A stretch of 12,324 nucleotides of DNA, from positions 1 to 12,324 of the forward strand of contig JAUQYY010000252.1 in the NCBI GenBank assembly GCA_030587505.1, read 5' to 3'. A model generated the notes under the pieces. The model was not told the origin of the DNA. It was given only the letters and a program-made list of their open reading frames with translations, and ran no database searches. Below, piece by piece: positions 12,210 to 12,324 of the stretch. Within the stretch, counting starts at the first letter, position 1. Every line of letters starts with the position of its first letter. The stretch is from Candidatus Sigynarchaeota archaeon. GTDB taxonomy: Archaea; Asgardarchaeota; Jordarchaeia; Jordarchaeales; Jordarchaeaceae. The position numbers and the translations under genes are program-made.

Positions 12210-12240
12210 TCACCTCAGGCTACGCAACCACACTATATCG
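12210..12240 (-). promoter_or_regulatory. Putative promoter and Shine-Dalgarno of the permease gene
   Basis: On the minus strand CGATATAGTG (12240-12231) is a weak TATA-like element about 37-45 bases before the start, and TGAGGTGA (12217-12210) is a good SD at slightly long spacing. Confidence 0.3.
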
Positions 12241-12324
12241 CCGCACAAGGGCGGTTCGAGAAGATTCGCCAGCATTCTGCCCTCTAAGCACACGCCTGTA
12301 ATGGGAACACGCGATATGGTTGTT
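12241..12324. other. Right-edge stretch, no feature seen
   Basis: No ORF, RNA gene or repeat can be supported. A GGTTCGA near 12252 recalls a tRNA T-loop but has no matching stem. Confidence 0.3.

Noticed and set aside
12245..12275. GGTTCGA resembling a tRNA T-loop
   Set aside because: The flanking bases do not form a 5-bp T stem and no acceptor or anticodon arm can be built around it.
1..12324. Search by eye for CRISPR repeats, insertion sequences, terminal inverted repeats or toxin-antitoxin pairs
   Set aside because: No regularly spaced repeats, transposase motifs or paired small operons were seen; the only clear direct repeat is the 22-bp tandem pair at 1764-1807.

Overview
The window looks archaeal. 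Several genes are preceded by AT-rich TATA-like boxes rather than -35/-10 pairs. Shine-Dalgarno (SD) sequences match the GGAGGTGA type, TTG and GTG starts occur, and genes are followed by pyrimidine-rich tracts. The gene content (amino-acid dehydrogenase, crotonase, acyl-CoA dehydrogenase, winged-helix Fe-S protein, asymmetric Ap4A-type Nudix hydrolase) suits an uncultivated, peptide- or amino-acid-degrading archaeon, perhaps Bathyarchaeia-like. That placement is inference; there is no rRNA or other marker gene here.

Layout, left to right. 1-240: no convincing gene. 295-1473 (+): Glu/Leu/Phe/Val-type amino-acid dehydrogenase. 1764-1807: two tandem 22-bp units in the promoter region of a crotonase-fold (enoyl-CoA hydratase/isomerase family) gene, 1845-2696 (+). 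2700-4147: gene-poor, AT-rich stretch holding an orphan C-terminal piece of a YyaL/DUF255-type protein (2874-3170, -) and a small charged coiled-coil ORF (3232-3609, -). 4148-5401 (+): threonine synthase-family gene cut by one in-frame TAA. 5518-7425 (+): large M28-family zinc peptidase with a PA-like insert. 7471-9020 (-): acyl-CoA dehydrogenase with a C-terminal winged-helix extension, broken by one missing base. 9159-10219 (-): winged-helix, cysteine-rich, 2x[4Fe-4S] protein whose reading frame is broken at three places. 10501-10935 (+): Nudix hydrolase. 11034-12197 (-): ArsB/NhaD/SLC13-type ion permease.

How the genes may work together (inference). The M28 protein would release amino acids from peptides. 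The dehydrogenase, whose side-chain pocket looks leucine-dehydrogenase-like, would deaminate them. The acyl-CoA dehydrogenase, whose catalytic Glu placement is isovaleryl-CoA-dehydrogenase-like, and the crotonase would process the acyl-CoA products. The Fe-S protein, divergent from the Nudix gene and directly upstream of the acyl-CoA dehydrogenase on the same strand, is a candidate redox partner. The oxoacid:ferredoxin oxidoreductase and ETF genes needed to join these steps are not in the window, and most genes have their own promoter, so this is a loose neighbourhood and not an operon.

The most notable structural observation is that three genes of otherwise well-conserved families carry five disruptions in total (one nonsense codon, three one-base losses, one one-base gain), while their neighbours are intact. 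Repairing each frame in the Fe-S and acyl-CoA dehydrogenase genes restores exact multiples of three and continuous family similarity. Sequencing or assembly error is the simplest explanation; recent decay or recoding are alternatives. I see no rRNA, tRNA, CRISPR array, insertion sequence or clear defence system.
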